Source: Algoriphagus boseongensis (lineage in GTDB: Bacteria; Bacteroidota; Bacteroidia; Cytophagales; Cyclobacteriaceae). Taken from it: a stretch of DNA of 64,000 nt. Positions 54,625-62,944 of this stretch are shown here, piece after piece. Where the stretch lies: positions 1,539,676-1,603,675 of the forward strand of contig NZ_SNYF01000005.1 in the NCBI RefSeq assembly GCF_004362805.1. The letters are read 5' to 3'. The translations under genes and the position numbers were made by a program. Under the pieces are notes generated by a model, which saw nothing but the letters and a program-made list of their open reading frames with translations, did no database searches and was not told the origin of the DNA. The first letter of the stretch is position 1, and the number at the start of each line of letters is the position of its first letter.

Positions 54625-55425
54625 TTAGTTTGGAAACAGATCAAACACTTTAGTATCAGAAGAAACCACCGCTAGAAAATTCGAAAGAATAAAGTTCTCT
54701 TTTCCTGAAGAATAGGTAGACCAATCAATCCAAGAGGGATAAATCTTCCCAACCCGATATCCATTTTCCTCAAAAAAATCATAGAAGTCTCTAAGCAAAA
54801 ATTTCGAATCGATCGCCTGTGGACCATACTCGAATTGAATTGTGCGGATTTTTTGATTTTTGATCATTTCTTTGAATCCAGCCAATACCTTTCCCTCTAA
54901 GCCTTCAACATCAATTTTCATCAAGTCAATTTGAGACAGTTGGTTCTTTTGACAGAAATAATCCCCTGCGGTCGAGGGGACTTGTTTGATTACACTTTCC
55001 TTGCCAAATGAAGATGGGTATACCGAAGAAAAGTAGGATTGGGATGGATAAAAATTAAATTCCAGCATTCCTTCCGAATCAGAAAGAGCCAGTTGATTCG
55101 GGTAAACACTTTCCAATTTTGAAAGATTTTGTAGGAGCTTGTCAAAAGTCTCCGGTACTGGCTCAAATAAATACACTTGGGATCCAGGAGAATTCTTTTT
55201 TAGTTCTTTCGTCCAATTGCCTACGTTGGCTCCGACATCGAATACTATCTGAAGTTGGAGTTTTGCCAGCTTGCGCAAAACCCAATATTCTCCGCTGAGT
55301 TCATTGTCATTTATCTTATTTTCCAATGCATGGTGAATTCCAAGAGAAAACCGGCTCAATAATCTTCCAAAAGCAGTTCTTTTCTGCCGTGTGATCCAAT
55401 GGAAAGTTCTTTTTTTAAAACTCAT
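54625..55425 (-). CDS. FkbM family methyltransferase
   Basis: A 266-aa FkbM methyltransferase. Motif I is VFDVGANVGNWTKELKK, then LFEPVPETFDKLL and IDLMKIDVEGLEGKVLAGF, all family hallmarks. The N-terminal 50 residues are basic and may bind the membrane. It probably O-methylates a sugar. It is the first of two FkbM genes in a row with an eroded gap between them. Confidence 0.88.
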   Translation of the reverse strand: MSFKKRTFHWITRQKRTAFGRLLSRFSLGIHHALENKINDNELSGEYWVLRKLAKLQLQIVFDVGANVGNWTKELKKNSPGSQVYLFEPVPETFDKLLQNLSKLESVYPNQLALSDSEGMLEFNFYPSQSYFSSVYPSSFGKESVIKQVPSTAGDYFCQKNQLSQIDLMKIDVEGLEGKVLAGFKEMIKNQKIRTIQFEYGPQAIDSKFLLRDFYDFFEENGYRVGKIYPSWIDWSTYSSGKENFILSNFLAVVSSDTKVFDLFPN

Positions 55426-55583
55426 TTGAAAGTATTTGCCTAAAAAAAGCAGGCATTTTGGAATGCTAACTTTAAATTATTTACTCCATGTATATACCAA
55501 TCCCTTTCGCTCAAATATCTTCAAAAAAAGAGATTCTCGATTTGCATTATCTCAAATCCAGCCTTATGAAATAAATAATTCAT

Positions 55584-55688
55584 TCAAAAATCCACCTCTT
55601 GGAATAAAACACCATTAATTGTTTCTTCAATTAATTTTTCATGATTATAAGTAATCATAAAAACTGAAACCAGAGGTTTATTTTCCAA
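55584..55688 (-). pseudogene. Relic of a GT2 glycosyltransferase N-terminus
   Basis: On the minus strand the frame from TTG at 55688 reads ENKPLVSVFMITYNHEKLIE and then QEVDF before TGA, which is a GT2 N-terminus (compare TPIVSVCMITYNQAEFIQ at 50771) cut after about 34 residues. The remainder of the gene is missing from the 250-bp spacer. It overlaps the FkbM stop by 11 nt. The remaining spacer (55426-55583) is AT-rich with nothing recognised. Confidence 0.6.
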
Positions 55689-56430
55689 AACTTGAGCCTT
55701 TCTTAACAAACATAACCTCAACCAACCAAAGCAACCCGTTAGAAAATGGTCTATTTAAATCTGTAAAATCAAATAATTCATAACCCTTTTGATCCATATA
55801 ATTCATAACGCGAATTAATGAATTAGGAAAAGTTTTTTGGTGAATTGAAGCCTCTAAAAAAATCACCTGTGTAATCCCAAAAATGGAAGATGCTCCTTCC
55901 AAAACTTCCATATCCAAACCTTCGGCATCAATTTTTACCAAATCTGGAATTGGAATATTTTCCTCATTAAGAAATGAATCCAACTTCCTCATTTGGATCA
56001 TCTTCGATCCAATAAAATCATACCCTTTAAGATTTGTTTTTGATCTATTAAAACTGCTGCTGTCATCACTTTCATTTATTGAAAATTCTCGGATACAGTT
56101 TTCATTACCTAATCCAATTGAAAAAAACCTGACTTTGAACGACTCTTTTAAATCCTCAATTGATTTTTCTAATTGAGCTTGAGGTTCGATTAGTATAAAG
56201 TTTGCCTCAGGAAAAATTGTGATAACATCTCTAGTCCATGTTCCATGGTTTGCCCCAACATCCAATATATATTTTGGGGAAAACCCATTTTCCTTGAGAT
56301 AGGAAAGTGATTGGCTTAAAAGAAAAGTCTTTCCATCTTCATTCGATCCTTTGGAATAAAAACCGAGCCTTGCTGCTATGGGTGAAAAAAATGATTTTAA
56401 TTTCTTCAAAATTATTTTTTTCACATTCAT
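55678..56430 (-). CDS. FkbM family methyltransferase
   Basis: A 250-aa FkbM methyltransferase: ILDVGANHGTWTRDVITIF is motif I, then FILIEPQAQLEKSIEDL and LVKIDAEGLDMEVLEGASSI. It shares its layout with the FkbM at 54625 but is clearly divergent. It is lower in GC than the acylation genes upstream. Confidence 0.88.
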   Translation of the reverse strand: MNVKKIILKKLKSFFSPIAARLGFYSKGSNEDGKTFLLSQSLSYLKENGFSPKYILDVGANHGTWTRDVITIFPEANFILIEPQAQLEKSIEDLKESFKVRFFSIGLGNENCIREFSINESDDSSSFNRSKTNLKGYDFIGSKMIQMRKLDSFLNEENIPIPDLVKIDAEGLDMEVLEGASSIFGITQVIFLEASIHQKTFPNSLIRVMNYMDQKGYELFDFTDLNRPFSNGLLWLVEVMFVKKGSSFGK

Positions 56431-56481
56431 CCTCTATAATGACGATCTAATTTTAAATTTTCTTTCATATTTAATATTTCT

Positions 56482-57408
56482 CTAAATGGATTCTTGAAAA
56501 CTCTTACCCATATATAATGTAAATAATTTTCTTCCATTACTGGTCAAATGCCCCTGATCCTGAAAAAAGGACAAATTGCTTTGATCAAACCCTTCGGGAG
56601 AAATATACCTATTGGGAAACTGTGAAAGTAGAGTGCCCACTTCTCTTTGTTCATCTTGGTATCTGGGTGCAGAAAAAAATAAAACGGCTACTCCGGCCTG
56701 TTCGGCCAGTGTTTTGACCTTTAGCAGATACCTCCAGTCCTCCTCTTCGGGTGTCTCGGGTAAGGGAGTTGGAGTGATTTTAGTTGCTGGAGGGGCTTTC
56801 TCAGTTTCTTGGATTCCACCCCGAGTTTTTAGAAACACATTGCTAGGCTCCCCTCCGGCGAGACACCTTCGAATCACCTCCTTGGGGGAAAAATACTTGT
56901 TGAAATAGAAATACCTCCACTGAGGGGCCAGCTCAGTCAACGGATGAGCCATTACCGGAATTTCCTCCTGTAATACCTCCCGAACTTCCTTTTCTTCCCA
57001 AAAGGGGAAAAAAGTAAAGGCATGAAACTCATTACTAAAAGCCATTTTGGAATTAAGAACTCCCATGTCTACCTGCAAAAGTAGACGATCTACTTGATTG
57101 GTTTTTAGAAAAAGAGTCAAGACCAAATAATTGTCTTTGAACCCACTCCCATTGGCTCCCAGATTAATGCCTTTCCACCCTGTTAAGCTATCCAAGAGGG
57201 GCATATCAAAGGCCCCAAAAGCGCGGCTTGAGCCAAGAACTGCGTAGTCGTAATTTCCTCCCTTTTGAGCAATATTCCAGGTGCGTTTTTCCGTGAAATC
57301 CATGTATTCAGGCTTTTGAAAAAAATAGTCGCAAAACGTCCCATAAGCCAGGATGAATCCAAAAAGAATTCCACCTGCAATTGCCGAATTACCCAAAAAC
57401 GCCTTCAC
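56482..57408 (-). CDS. SGNH-like O-acyltransfer partner (AlgX/DUF1574-like)
   Basis: A 308-aa protein. One N-terminal transmembrane helix (about 8-25) anchors a periplasmic SGNH-like domain: YAVLGSSRAFGAFDMPL has the nucleophile-like Ser, INLGANGSGFKDNY the oxyanion Gly/Asn, and DQGHLTSNGRKLF the Asp-x-x-His. The GTG start at 57408 overlaps the MBOAT stop (TAGTG); the longer frame to 57687 lies in the MBOAT gene and is rejected. A Pro/Thr-rich loop near 205-225 is odd. It probably completes O-acetylation with the MBOAT. Confidence 0.8.
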   Translation of the reverse strand: MKAFLGNSAIAGGILFGFILAYGTFCDYFFQKPEYMDFTEKRTWNIAQKGGNYDYAVLGSSRAFGAFDMPLLDSLTGWKGINLGANGSGFKDNYLVLTLFLKTNQVDRLLLQVDMGVLNSKMAFSNEFHAFTFFPFWEEKEVREVLQEEIPVMAHPLTELAPQWRYFYFNKYFSPKEVIRRCLAGGEPSNVFLKTRGGIQETEKAPPATKITPTPLPETPEEEDWRYLLKVKTLAEQAGVAVLFFSAPRYQDEQREVGTLLSQFPNRYISPEGFDQSNLSFFQDQGHLTSNGRKLFTLYMGKSFQESI

Positions 57409-58940
57409 TAAAACTGGAAATAAATAAAATCCTGAGGGTTGAAGAACGCACCAAAGAACAAGATGGTCATGACTACTCCGGCGTACCCGACGTAGCGAAG
57501 TGTAGGAAATTGGAAAGCAAGAATCTGTTTCCCTCTGAATATCCACTCGAAAGCAAGCATCATCCCCACCGCAGCTAAAGAAAGGGAATAAAGAGAAAGT
57601 CTGAATCCTTCGCTGAAAGAATGGGAGATGATCCCATTCAAATATCCTATAGCATCTCCAATACTTGCAGCTCTGAAAAACACCCAAGCCAAGGTCACGA
57701 GACTAAAAGTCAGGAACATTTGAAATACTTCTCCCACACTTGGTATAAGATGCCTGCCTTCATTAAGATAGGTTCGGTTTTTCTCGAAAATAAAAAGCGG
57801 GACAAACAAGGCAGCATGAATCGCTCCCCAGGCAATAAAGGTCCAGTTAGCCCCATGCCAAAAGCCTGAAACTAGGAAGACGATTAAGATATTTCGAATT
57901 GCTTTGGCTCTTGAAACTTGGCTTCCTCCCAATGGGATATAGACATAATCCCGAAACCAGGTGGAGAGTGAAATATGCCATCTTCGCCAGAATTCGGCGA
58001 TATCCCTGCTGAAATAAGGCGTTCGGAAATTGGTCATCAGATCGAAGCCAAAGAGCTTGGCCGTACCGATCGCAATATCTGAGTAGCCTGAAAAATCTCC
58101 ATAAATCTGGAAAGAGAATAAAATAGCTCCCATCGCCAGTTCCAAACCTGAAGCAGTTTGGTAATTCTCAAAAATGGGATTGACCATCAAGGCACAGTTG
58201 TCTGCCACCACGACTTTTTTGAATAGACCCCAAAGGATAAGCTTCATTCCATCAGATCCCTGCTGATATTCGAACTCCCTCTTTTTCAAAAACTGGGGAA
58301 GAAGATGGGATGCTCTTTCTATAGGACCTGCTACCAATTGGGGAAAGAATGCTACATAGGAAAAGAAGGCAACAGGATCCTTGGTCGCTTCCATTTTCCC
58401 TCGATACACATCGATGGTATAGCTCATCGTTTGGAAAGTATAGAAACTGATCCCTACTGGAAGAATTAAATTCAGCGTGCTGGGATGAGCCTGAAATCCT
58501 AAAAGGTTAATAAAATCTGTCGCAGATTCAATAAAGAAATTAAAGTATTTGAAGAATCCGAGGAGGCCTAAGTTAAATACGAGACTGAGTGTGAGGTAGA
58601 GTTTTTTCTTTGTCAACGGTCCACTGACCACGGTCAACGGCTGAACAGTCGTGGAATCAGGGTTTTGAAATCCTGCTTTGGAATAGTTTATTCTGGATGA
58701 ACCGGAATTGGCCGTGGACTGTGGACTATCGACGGTTGACAACTTTAAACCGCACCAATAATCAACCGCCGAACTCGCAACAATCAGGGCCAAAAACCTC
58801 CAATCCCACCAGCCATAAAAAACATAACTGGCCAGAAGAATAAAGGCGTTTTGAAACTTTAAGTTCTTCTGAAATACAAACCAATAACCTAAGAAGACTA
58901 ATGGGAGAATTATCAGAAATTCAAAAGAGTTAAAAAGCAA
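57408..58940 (-). CDS. MBOAT O-acyltransferase with repeat-derived insertion
   Basis: A 510-aa membrane-bound O-acyltransferase of the AlgI/DltB type. The conserved EFWRRWHISLSTWFRDYVYI and the catalytic His in SGFWHGANWTFIAWG are intact. It moves an acyl group across the membrane for polysaccharide O-acetylation. About 42 residues (68-109) in an N-terminal loop come from repeat DNA. The start codon is TTG where the family has ATG, at the edge of a TTTAAAGTTTAAA tract. Confidence 0.92.
   Translation of the reverse strand: MLFNSFEFLIILPLVFLGYWFVFQKNLKFQNAFILLASYVFYGWWDWRFLALIVASSAVDYWCGLKLSTVDSPQSTANSGSSRINYSKAGFQNPDSTTVQPLTVVSGPLTKKKLYLTLSLVFNLGLLGFFKYFNFFIESATDFINLLGFQAHPSTLNLILPVGISFYTFQTMSYTIDVYRGKMEATKDPVAFFSYVAFFPQLVAGPIERASHLLPQFLKKREFEYQQGSDGMKLILWGLFKKVVVADNCALMVNPIFENYQTASGLELAMGAILFSFQIYGDFSGYSDIAIGTAKLFGFDLMTNFRTPYFSRDIAEFWRRWHISLSTWFRDYVYIPLGGSQVSRAKAIRNILIVFLVSGFWHGANWTFIAWGAIHAALFVPLFIFEKNRTYLNEGRHLIPSVGEVFQMFLTFSLVTLAWVFFRAASIGDAIGYLNGIISHSFSEGFRLSLYSLSLAAVGMMLAFEWIFRGKQILAFQFPTLRYVGYAGVVMTILFFGAFFNPQDFIYFQF
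58614..58739. repeat. In-frame repeat insert inside the MBOAT gene
   Basis: About 126 bp (42 codons, edges approximate) are bounded by inverted copies: TTGTCAACCGTCGATAGTCC at one end and, inverted, GGTCAGTGGACCGTTGACAA at the other. The GTCAACGGTCCAC unit also occurs in spacers at 25849-25872 and 36838-36858. The reading frame is kept through KLSTVDSPQSTANSGSS to VVSGPLTKKK. Confidence 0.75.
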
Positions 58941-59016
58941 GTTTAGAGTTTAAAGTTTGGGAGTTTAAAGTTTAAAGTGGCTTTGCGTCAGGGCTTAACT
59001 TTAAACTCATTTCATT

Positions 59017-59277
59017 TTACACTTTACACTTTTTCCAGATAAGAATTCTAGAAAACCCCAATTCAACCTTGCTTTTGTCGTAGTTAACTTGAAAAGGATA
59101 AGTAAAAACAGTTAGGCCATGGCTGGAGATGAATGCACCTTCGGCTTCGTATTTTTTCCCTTTAGGAGAGGAAGTAAAGGTTAGAATCTTTTTCGTCAGT
59201 TTTTCCCGAAAGCGGTTTTGCCTCAGTACATTAAACCAATGTCTTAACTTTTGGAACAGGTTAGTTATCCGGGGCAT
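59017..59277 (-). pseudogene. Truncated paralogue of the methyltransferase at 61046
   Basis: An 86-aa frame whose first 75 residues match the N-terminus of the protein at 61046 (AEGAFISSHGLTVFTYPFQ versus QEGNFISQNGLKIFPYPFQ). It then jumps to GFSRILIWKKC, which in the intact copy is 3'-flanking sequence. The SAM-binding core is missing, so an internal deletion of about 650 bp removed it. Both copies share the same 50-bp 3' flank (CCAGATAAGAATTCTAGAAA). Confidence 0.8.
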
Positions 59278-59708
59278 AATAGGTGATTTTCAGCTGCGCG
59301 TTGTCGCACTTAGAACTTCCCGCCTCTCGTCGGTCAGGTGCTCAGGGTATAAGTTGTCCGCTGCGCTGTTGTCAAAGTTGTCGGGTGTCATGGGCAAGTA
59401 AAAGCTCTGAAGAGGGAGAAGGATGTTTGGAAGTAATTGGTAATTGATCAATGCTTCGCCCTTTCACTCCCACCCCCTAGGCCCCTTGAGGGGGAATTTT
59501 ACTTTACCCCTCCGTGAAGGAGTATTTAAACGGAAGATGGAAGCTAGCCTCGACTGAGTAATAAAATTACTCGGTTGTAGGAGAATTGCAAGGGGGGAGC
59601 CGTCATTTCGAGCGAAGCGAGAAATCTTCTGGGGAAGAGCATTATTCGACCTATGAGACCTTCCCTCAATTCTTTGGGATATGCTCTCTTTCGGTATAGG
59701 TGACTGGT
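59278..59708. repeat. Repeat-filled 431-bp spacer
   Basis: No gene is supported. It contains a G/C-run unit (CCCCCTAGGCCCCTTGAGGG near 59471-59490), a REP-like GTCATTTCGAGCGAAGCGAG copy (59601-59627), and runs of CGTTGTC/TTGTCCGCTGCGC-like sequence near 59296-59390 with no clear origin. Its last 20 bp join the GT2 tail repeat. Confidence 0.65.
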
Positions 59709-60500
59709 TCAATGGTCAAAGTGACTGCTATGGTCGAAGTGACTAGGTCGTTCGAGAGGACTGCTGGGGGAATATCGGGCAAAGGCCCTTGTAAATTGTA
59801 TAGATCCCACTGTCCAGAAATAGTTGGCTACAGCCAGTCCATTTCGAAAACCGGGGTTACGGTAGAGTTCTCTGAGAATGTGTTTCTTTTTGTTTTTACG
59901 AAAAAAACCATCTTGTCTAGTTAAAGAAATCCCTCCACCAAGGTAAGAGGCGATGGTCAGAGGAAGGTGGATCTTTTTCATCCTGGGATCAAAAAAGAAC
60001 CTGATGTTGAGAATATGATCTGCCAAATACCGATATCTTGGATCATAGCCACCGAACCTTGTAATCGCAGATCGCTTATAGAATATGCCTTGGTGACAGA
60101 TATTTTCATGCAGGAGCTGAGAAAGACTGACTTTGCCTCTCAGGCTACTTGGGCTTTGATCCACTTCCGCATAGATAAAATCCGCTTGAGATTGAAAAAA
60201 GGATTCCTTAAGCTGTTCAGGAAAAAAACAGTCGCCAGCACCCAAAAAATAAAGCCAGTCTCCTGTTGATCTACGGATTCCTTCATTCATGGCATAATAC
60301 ACTCCACCGTCCTTTTGGGAGATGAGATAGACTTCAGGAAATTGGGCTTCATTGATAAAATCTGTGGAACCATCAGTGGAGCAATTGTCCATGACCAAAA
60401 CTTCGAAGGAGATGGCAGAGGGATATTGAAAAAGTCTTCTGATAGAAATCTCCAATAAGGGCCCTGAATTGAAATTGGGGATGATGACTGAAAGTAGCAA
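59709..60500 (-). CDS. Glycosyltransferase family 2, repeat-derived C-terminus
   Basis: A 263-aa GT-A enzyme: SVIIPNFNSGPLLEISIRRL, MDNCSTDGSTDFI, and the DxD-like LGAGDCFF. The acceptor motif is FGGYDPRYRYLADH. The last 13 residues (RPSHFDHSSHFDH) come from a GTCACTTCGACCA-type repeat unit adjacent to the gene, so the original end was replaced. Catalysis should be unaffected. Confidence 0.85.
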   Translation of the reverse strand: MLLSVIIPNFNSGPLLEISIRRLFQYPSAISFEVLVMDNCSTDGSTDFINEAQFPEVYLISQKDGGVYYAMNEGIRRSTGDWLYFLGAGDCFFPEQLKESFFQSQADFIYAEVDQSPSSLRGKVSLSQLLHENICHQGIFYKRSAITRFGGYDPRYRYLADHILNIRFFFDPRMKKIHLPLTIASYLGGGISLTRQDGFFRKNKKKHILRELYRNPGFRNGLAVANYFWTVGSIQFTRAFARYSPSSPLERPSHFDHSSHFDH

Positions 60501-60543
60501 AGGAAGATGAAGAGCAGTGGTTATTGTCTGGGGAGACCCGAAG

Positions 60544-60570
60544 GGTCATTTCGAACGTCGTGAGAAATCT
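60544..60570. repeat. REP-like unit, GTCATTTCG...GAGAAATCT family
   Basis: GGTCATTTCGAACG followed by GTGAGAAATCT is a short copy of the unit that flanks the GIY-YIG gene at 21239. The rest of the 60501-60672 spacer holds a partial GGTCGAAGTGACTGGTTC unit. Confidence 0.7.
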
Positions 60571-60672
60571 TTGTATTTAGAGTAGTTGTTATTGTTTAGG
60601 ACTTCTCCCTACCGGTCGAAGTGACTGGTTCAATGGTTGAAGTCACTGCTGGAGTCTGAAATTTCCGTCCAT

Positions 60673-60936
60673 TCATAAAACATCGGAAGCCGCCAGAGAC
60701 CATCCGAAAAGCGTATAAGCAGCGAATAGAAATCCAATCATAGCAATTCCCATTTTTACAGGATACTTTTTAGAAAGTTCTTTGATTTTTTGCCACGAAT
60801 TATCAGGGCTCCCATTTTCAACCAACATAATCTCATACGTGCTTGTAATCTTTACAACAGCCTCTTGAATGCGGTATAGTAGTTCTTCGAGAACATTTTC
60901 GGCTTGATATACAGGAGAAACGATTGAAAGAGTCAC
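60673..60936 (-). pseudogene. Internally deleted GtrB-like glycosyltransferase
   Basis: An 87-aa frame. Residues 1-57 are a GtrB/dolichyl-phosphate-mannose-synthase-like N-terminus (LSIVSPVYQAENVLEELLY, MLVENGSPDNSWQKI), but residues 58-80 jump straight to a membrane segment (VKMGIAMIGFLFAAYTLFGW) normally about 200 residues later. The DxD and catalytic middle are missing in frame. The deletion occurs at KYP-VK, and the end is also cut short. Confidence 0.72.
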
Positions 60937-61045
60937 AGGTATTTATAAAAAGTATTAACTGGGTTTAGAATTGGTAAAAGAGCTTTTAACTCATTTCATT
61001 TAACACTTTTTCCAGATAAGAATTCTAGAAAATCCCCTTGAAGAA

Positions 61046-61918
61046 TTATCCAGCATTTCGATAAGCGAAAAGCACTCCTGGCCGAAAAAAAGGCTTTTTA
61101 ATTTTTCTATCAGGATGGAAAAGCATATATCCTTTTCCAAAGCTGGTTTCAAATCCTCTGGACTTAAACCATGCTTCAAATTCATCTGCATCTGCATTCT
61201 GATGATAAGTACAGATTGCTACCTTGATGGAGCCTAACTTGGGAAATAAAGGATCTATCAATTTTAGTACTTCCCGCTCTGCCCCATCCACATCGATTTT
61301 AAAAAACAGATTTTGGGATTCTAATTCTTCTAATGTGACTAGGTCTATGGAGTCTGCATCTACCCCTACCCGCTTATTGAAGAACAGGACTTTTTCCTTC
61401 CAGTTTTTAAAGGTCTTTTGAATAGGAACTACCCACTTGGGATCTGCTTCAAAAAGGAAGACTTTTTTCACTTTTTCTATGCTCTCCAGGGAGAAATTGG
61501 CATCCCCGCATCCTATATCGAGTAATATATCTTCTTGGTCCAGGCTGAAGAGCGGGGTTTGGTAGACATGTGGTGATCGCTCATCCTGCTCCATCAAAAC
61601 CTCATTGGCATACCCTTTCGCCTTCTCAGCTGACATTGAATTAGGTAGATACAAGTTAGATCCTTTGTAATTAAAGAATGGATAACCCTCCTCATATCCT
61701 AATTCTATGGCATCCTTGATGTATTGAAATTGAAAAGGATAGGGAAAAATCTTTAAGCCATTCTGGGAAATAAAGTTACCCTCCTGTTTATATTTTCCAC
61801 CTTCCTGACTAGACGTAAACTTCTGGATGTCATTCTTGAGTTTTTTTTGAAAATAGTTTAGTCTCTTGACATAAAGCCAAAGTCGAAGGGAATGTAGAAT
61901 TGAATTCTTTTTGGGCAT
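61046..61918 (-). CDS. FkbM-like SAM methyltransferase
   Basis: A 290-aa methyltransferase. The N-terminal 100 residues form a distinct helical/beta module (KFTSSQEGGKYKQEGNFISQ), and the SAM core starts at ILLDIGCGDANFSL, then VFLFEADPKWVVP and LFFKIDVDGAEREVLKL. It probably methylates a sugar. The ATG at 61918 was chosen over a TTG three codons earlier, matching the start of its truncated paralogue at 59277. Confidence 0.86.
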   Translation of the reverse strand: MPKKNSILHSLRLWLYVKRLNYFQKKLKNDIQKFTSSQEGGKYKQEGNFISQNGLKIFPYPFQFQYIKDAIELGYEEGYPFFNYKGSNLYLPNSMSAEKAKGYANEVLMEQDERSPHVYQTPLFSLDQEDILLDIGCGDANFSLESIEKVKKVFLFEADPKWVVPIQKTFKNWKEKVLFFNKRVGVDADSIDLVTLEELESQNLFFKIDVDGAEREVLKLIDPLFPKLGSIKVAICTYHQNADADEFEAWFKSRGFETSFGKGYMLFHPDRKIKKPFFRPGVLFAYRNAG

Positions 61919-62021
61919 TTGTGCCAAATATTAAAGAAGGAAAAACTTTATAAAAAAGGTGAAAATTTAAAGCTGTTTTCTTTTTGAAAGGCATAGAAGA
62001 GAAATCCATTAAAGAGGAAAC

Positions 62022-62086
62022 AGACTTCTCACATCGAGTAAAATATACATTAAAAGAAGCTTCGGTTTTTCTTGTTCGAAGTGACA
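62022..62086. repeat. REP-like unit, long form
   Basis: Begins AGACTTCTCACATCGAG and ends TTGTTCGAAGTGACA, the same layout as the right flank of the GIY-YIG element. The spacer 61919-62167 also has TTTAAACTTTAAACTC tracts near 62110-62155 and no gene. Confidence 0.72.
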
Positions 62087-62167
62087 CATTCCTGATTTTT
62101 AATTCTCAATTCAAGCAACTTTAAACTTTTCATTTTAAACTTTAAACTCATTTTAATTCCTAATCAA

Positions 62168-62944
62168 TTACGCAACATCCGCAAAAATCCTCTCCATTCG
62201 GCGGAAATAAAACATCCCAAAAACGAAGAACACCACTGCCACTATACTTCCCGGCCAGATCCATTCCCAAGGCATAGGTCTATCCAGAAAGGCCGCTCTA
62301 AAGCCCTCAATCACGCCGACCATGGGATTTAGGATATAGAAATTCAGGTATTGATCGGGTACTGCTGAGGTACTGTAGACCACAGGGGCTGCATAGAGCA
62401 GGAGTTGGACTACAAAGGTGAGCGCATGCTTCACGTCTCGGTATTTGACCGCCAAGGCGGATAGAAACATGCCAATACCCAAACTGCAAAGCAACAATTG
62501 GATAATCAAAAAAGGAGTAAAGAGAATTCCCCAACCTGGGACTTGCTTAAAGTAGATCAGCATAAAGATCACCACCACAAAGGCAATGGTAAAATCCAGC
62601 ATCTTGGAGAGAATTGCAGATAAAGGAAGTACCATTCTGGGGAAATAGACCTTGGTGATCATATTGGCATTTTGAATCAGGGAATTGGCGGATTCAGTCA
62701 ATGTTCCGCTGAAGTAGTTCCAAGGCCAGAGGGCCAAGTAAGAAAAGAGTACATAGGGCATCCCATCCGAATCTACCTTCGCCAATCCTCCAAATACCAG
62801 TGTAAATACCAAAGTGGTGAACAAGGGCTGAATAATTGCCCAGGAAACTCCCAAAATAGACTGGGCATAGCGGGCTTTGATTCCTCTCAAGGTCAGGAAA
62901 TACAAAAGGTCTTTGTATCTCCAGATCTCCTTGAAGTCGACCAT
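62168..62944 (-). CDS. ABC transporter permease, O-antigen exporter (Wzm-like)
   Basis: A 258-aa ABC-2 type permease with six hydrophobic helices, starting MVDFKEIWRYKDLLYFLTLR with the family amphipathic motif (RGIKARYAQSILGVSWAIIQP). With the Wzt-like ATPase at 50764 it moves undecaprenyl-linked glycan across the inner membrane. It is the first in a long minus-strand run. Usually the ATPase gene follows directly; here decayed genes and repeats lie between. Confidence 0.92.
   Translation of the reverse strand: MVDFKEIWRYKDLLYFLTLRGIKARYAQSILGVSWAIIQPLFTTLVFTLVFGGLAKVDSDGMPYVLFSYLALWPWNYFSGTLTESANSLIQNANMITKVYFPRMVLPLSAILSKMLDFTIAFVVVIFMLIYFKQVPGWGILFTPFLIIQLLLCSLGIGMFLSALAVKYRDVKHALTFVVQLLLYAAPVVYSTSAVPDQYLNFYILNPMVGVIEGFRAAFLDRPMPWEWIWPGSIVAVVFFVFGMFYFRRMERIFADVA

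Noticed and set aside
57409-57687. N-terminal 93-codon extension of the SGNH-like gene
   Set aside because: It overlaps the MBOAT gene in another frame, and the GTG at 57408, joined to the MBOAT stop, gives the proper membrane anchor.
60673-60936. Intact small membrane protein
   Set aside because: Its first half is a glycosyltransferase N-terminus joined to a distant membrane segment, so it is better read as a deleted GtrB-like gene.
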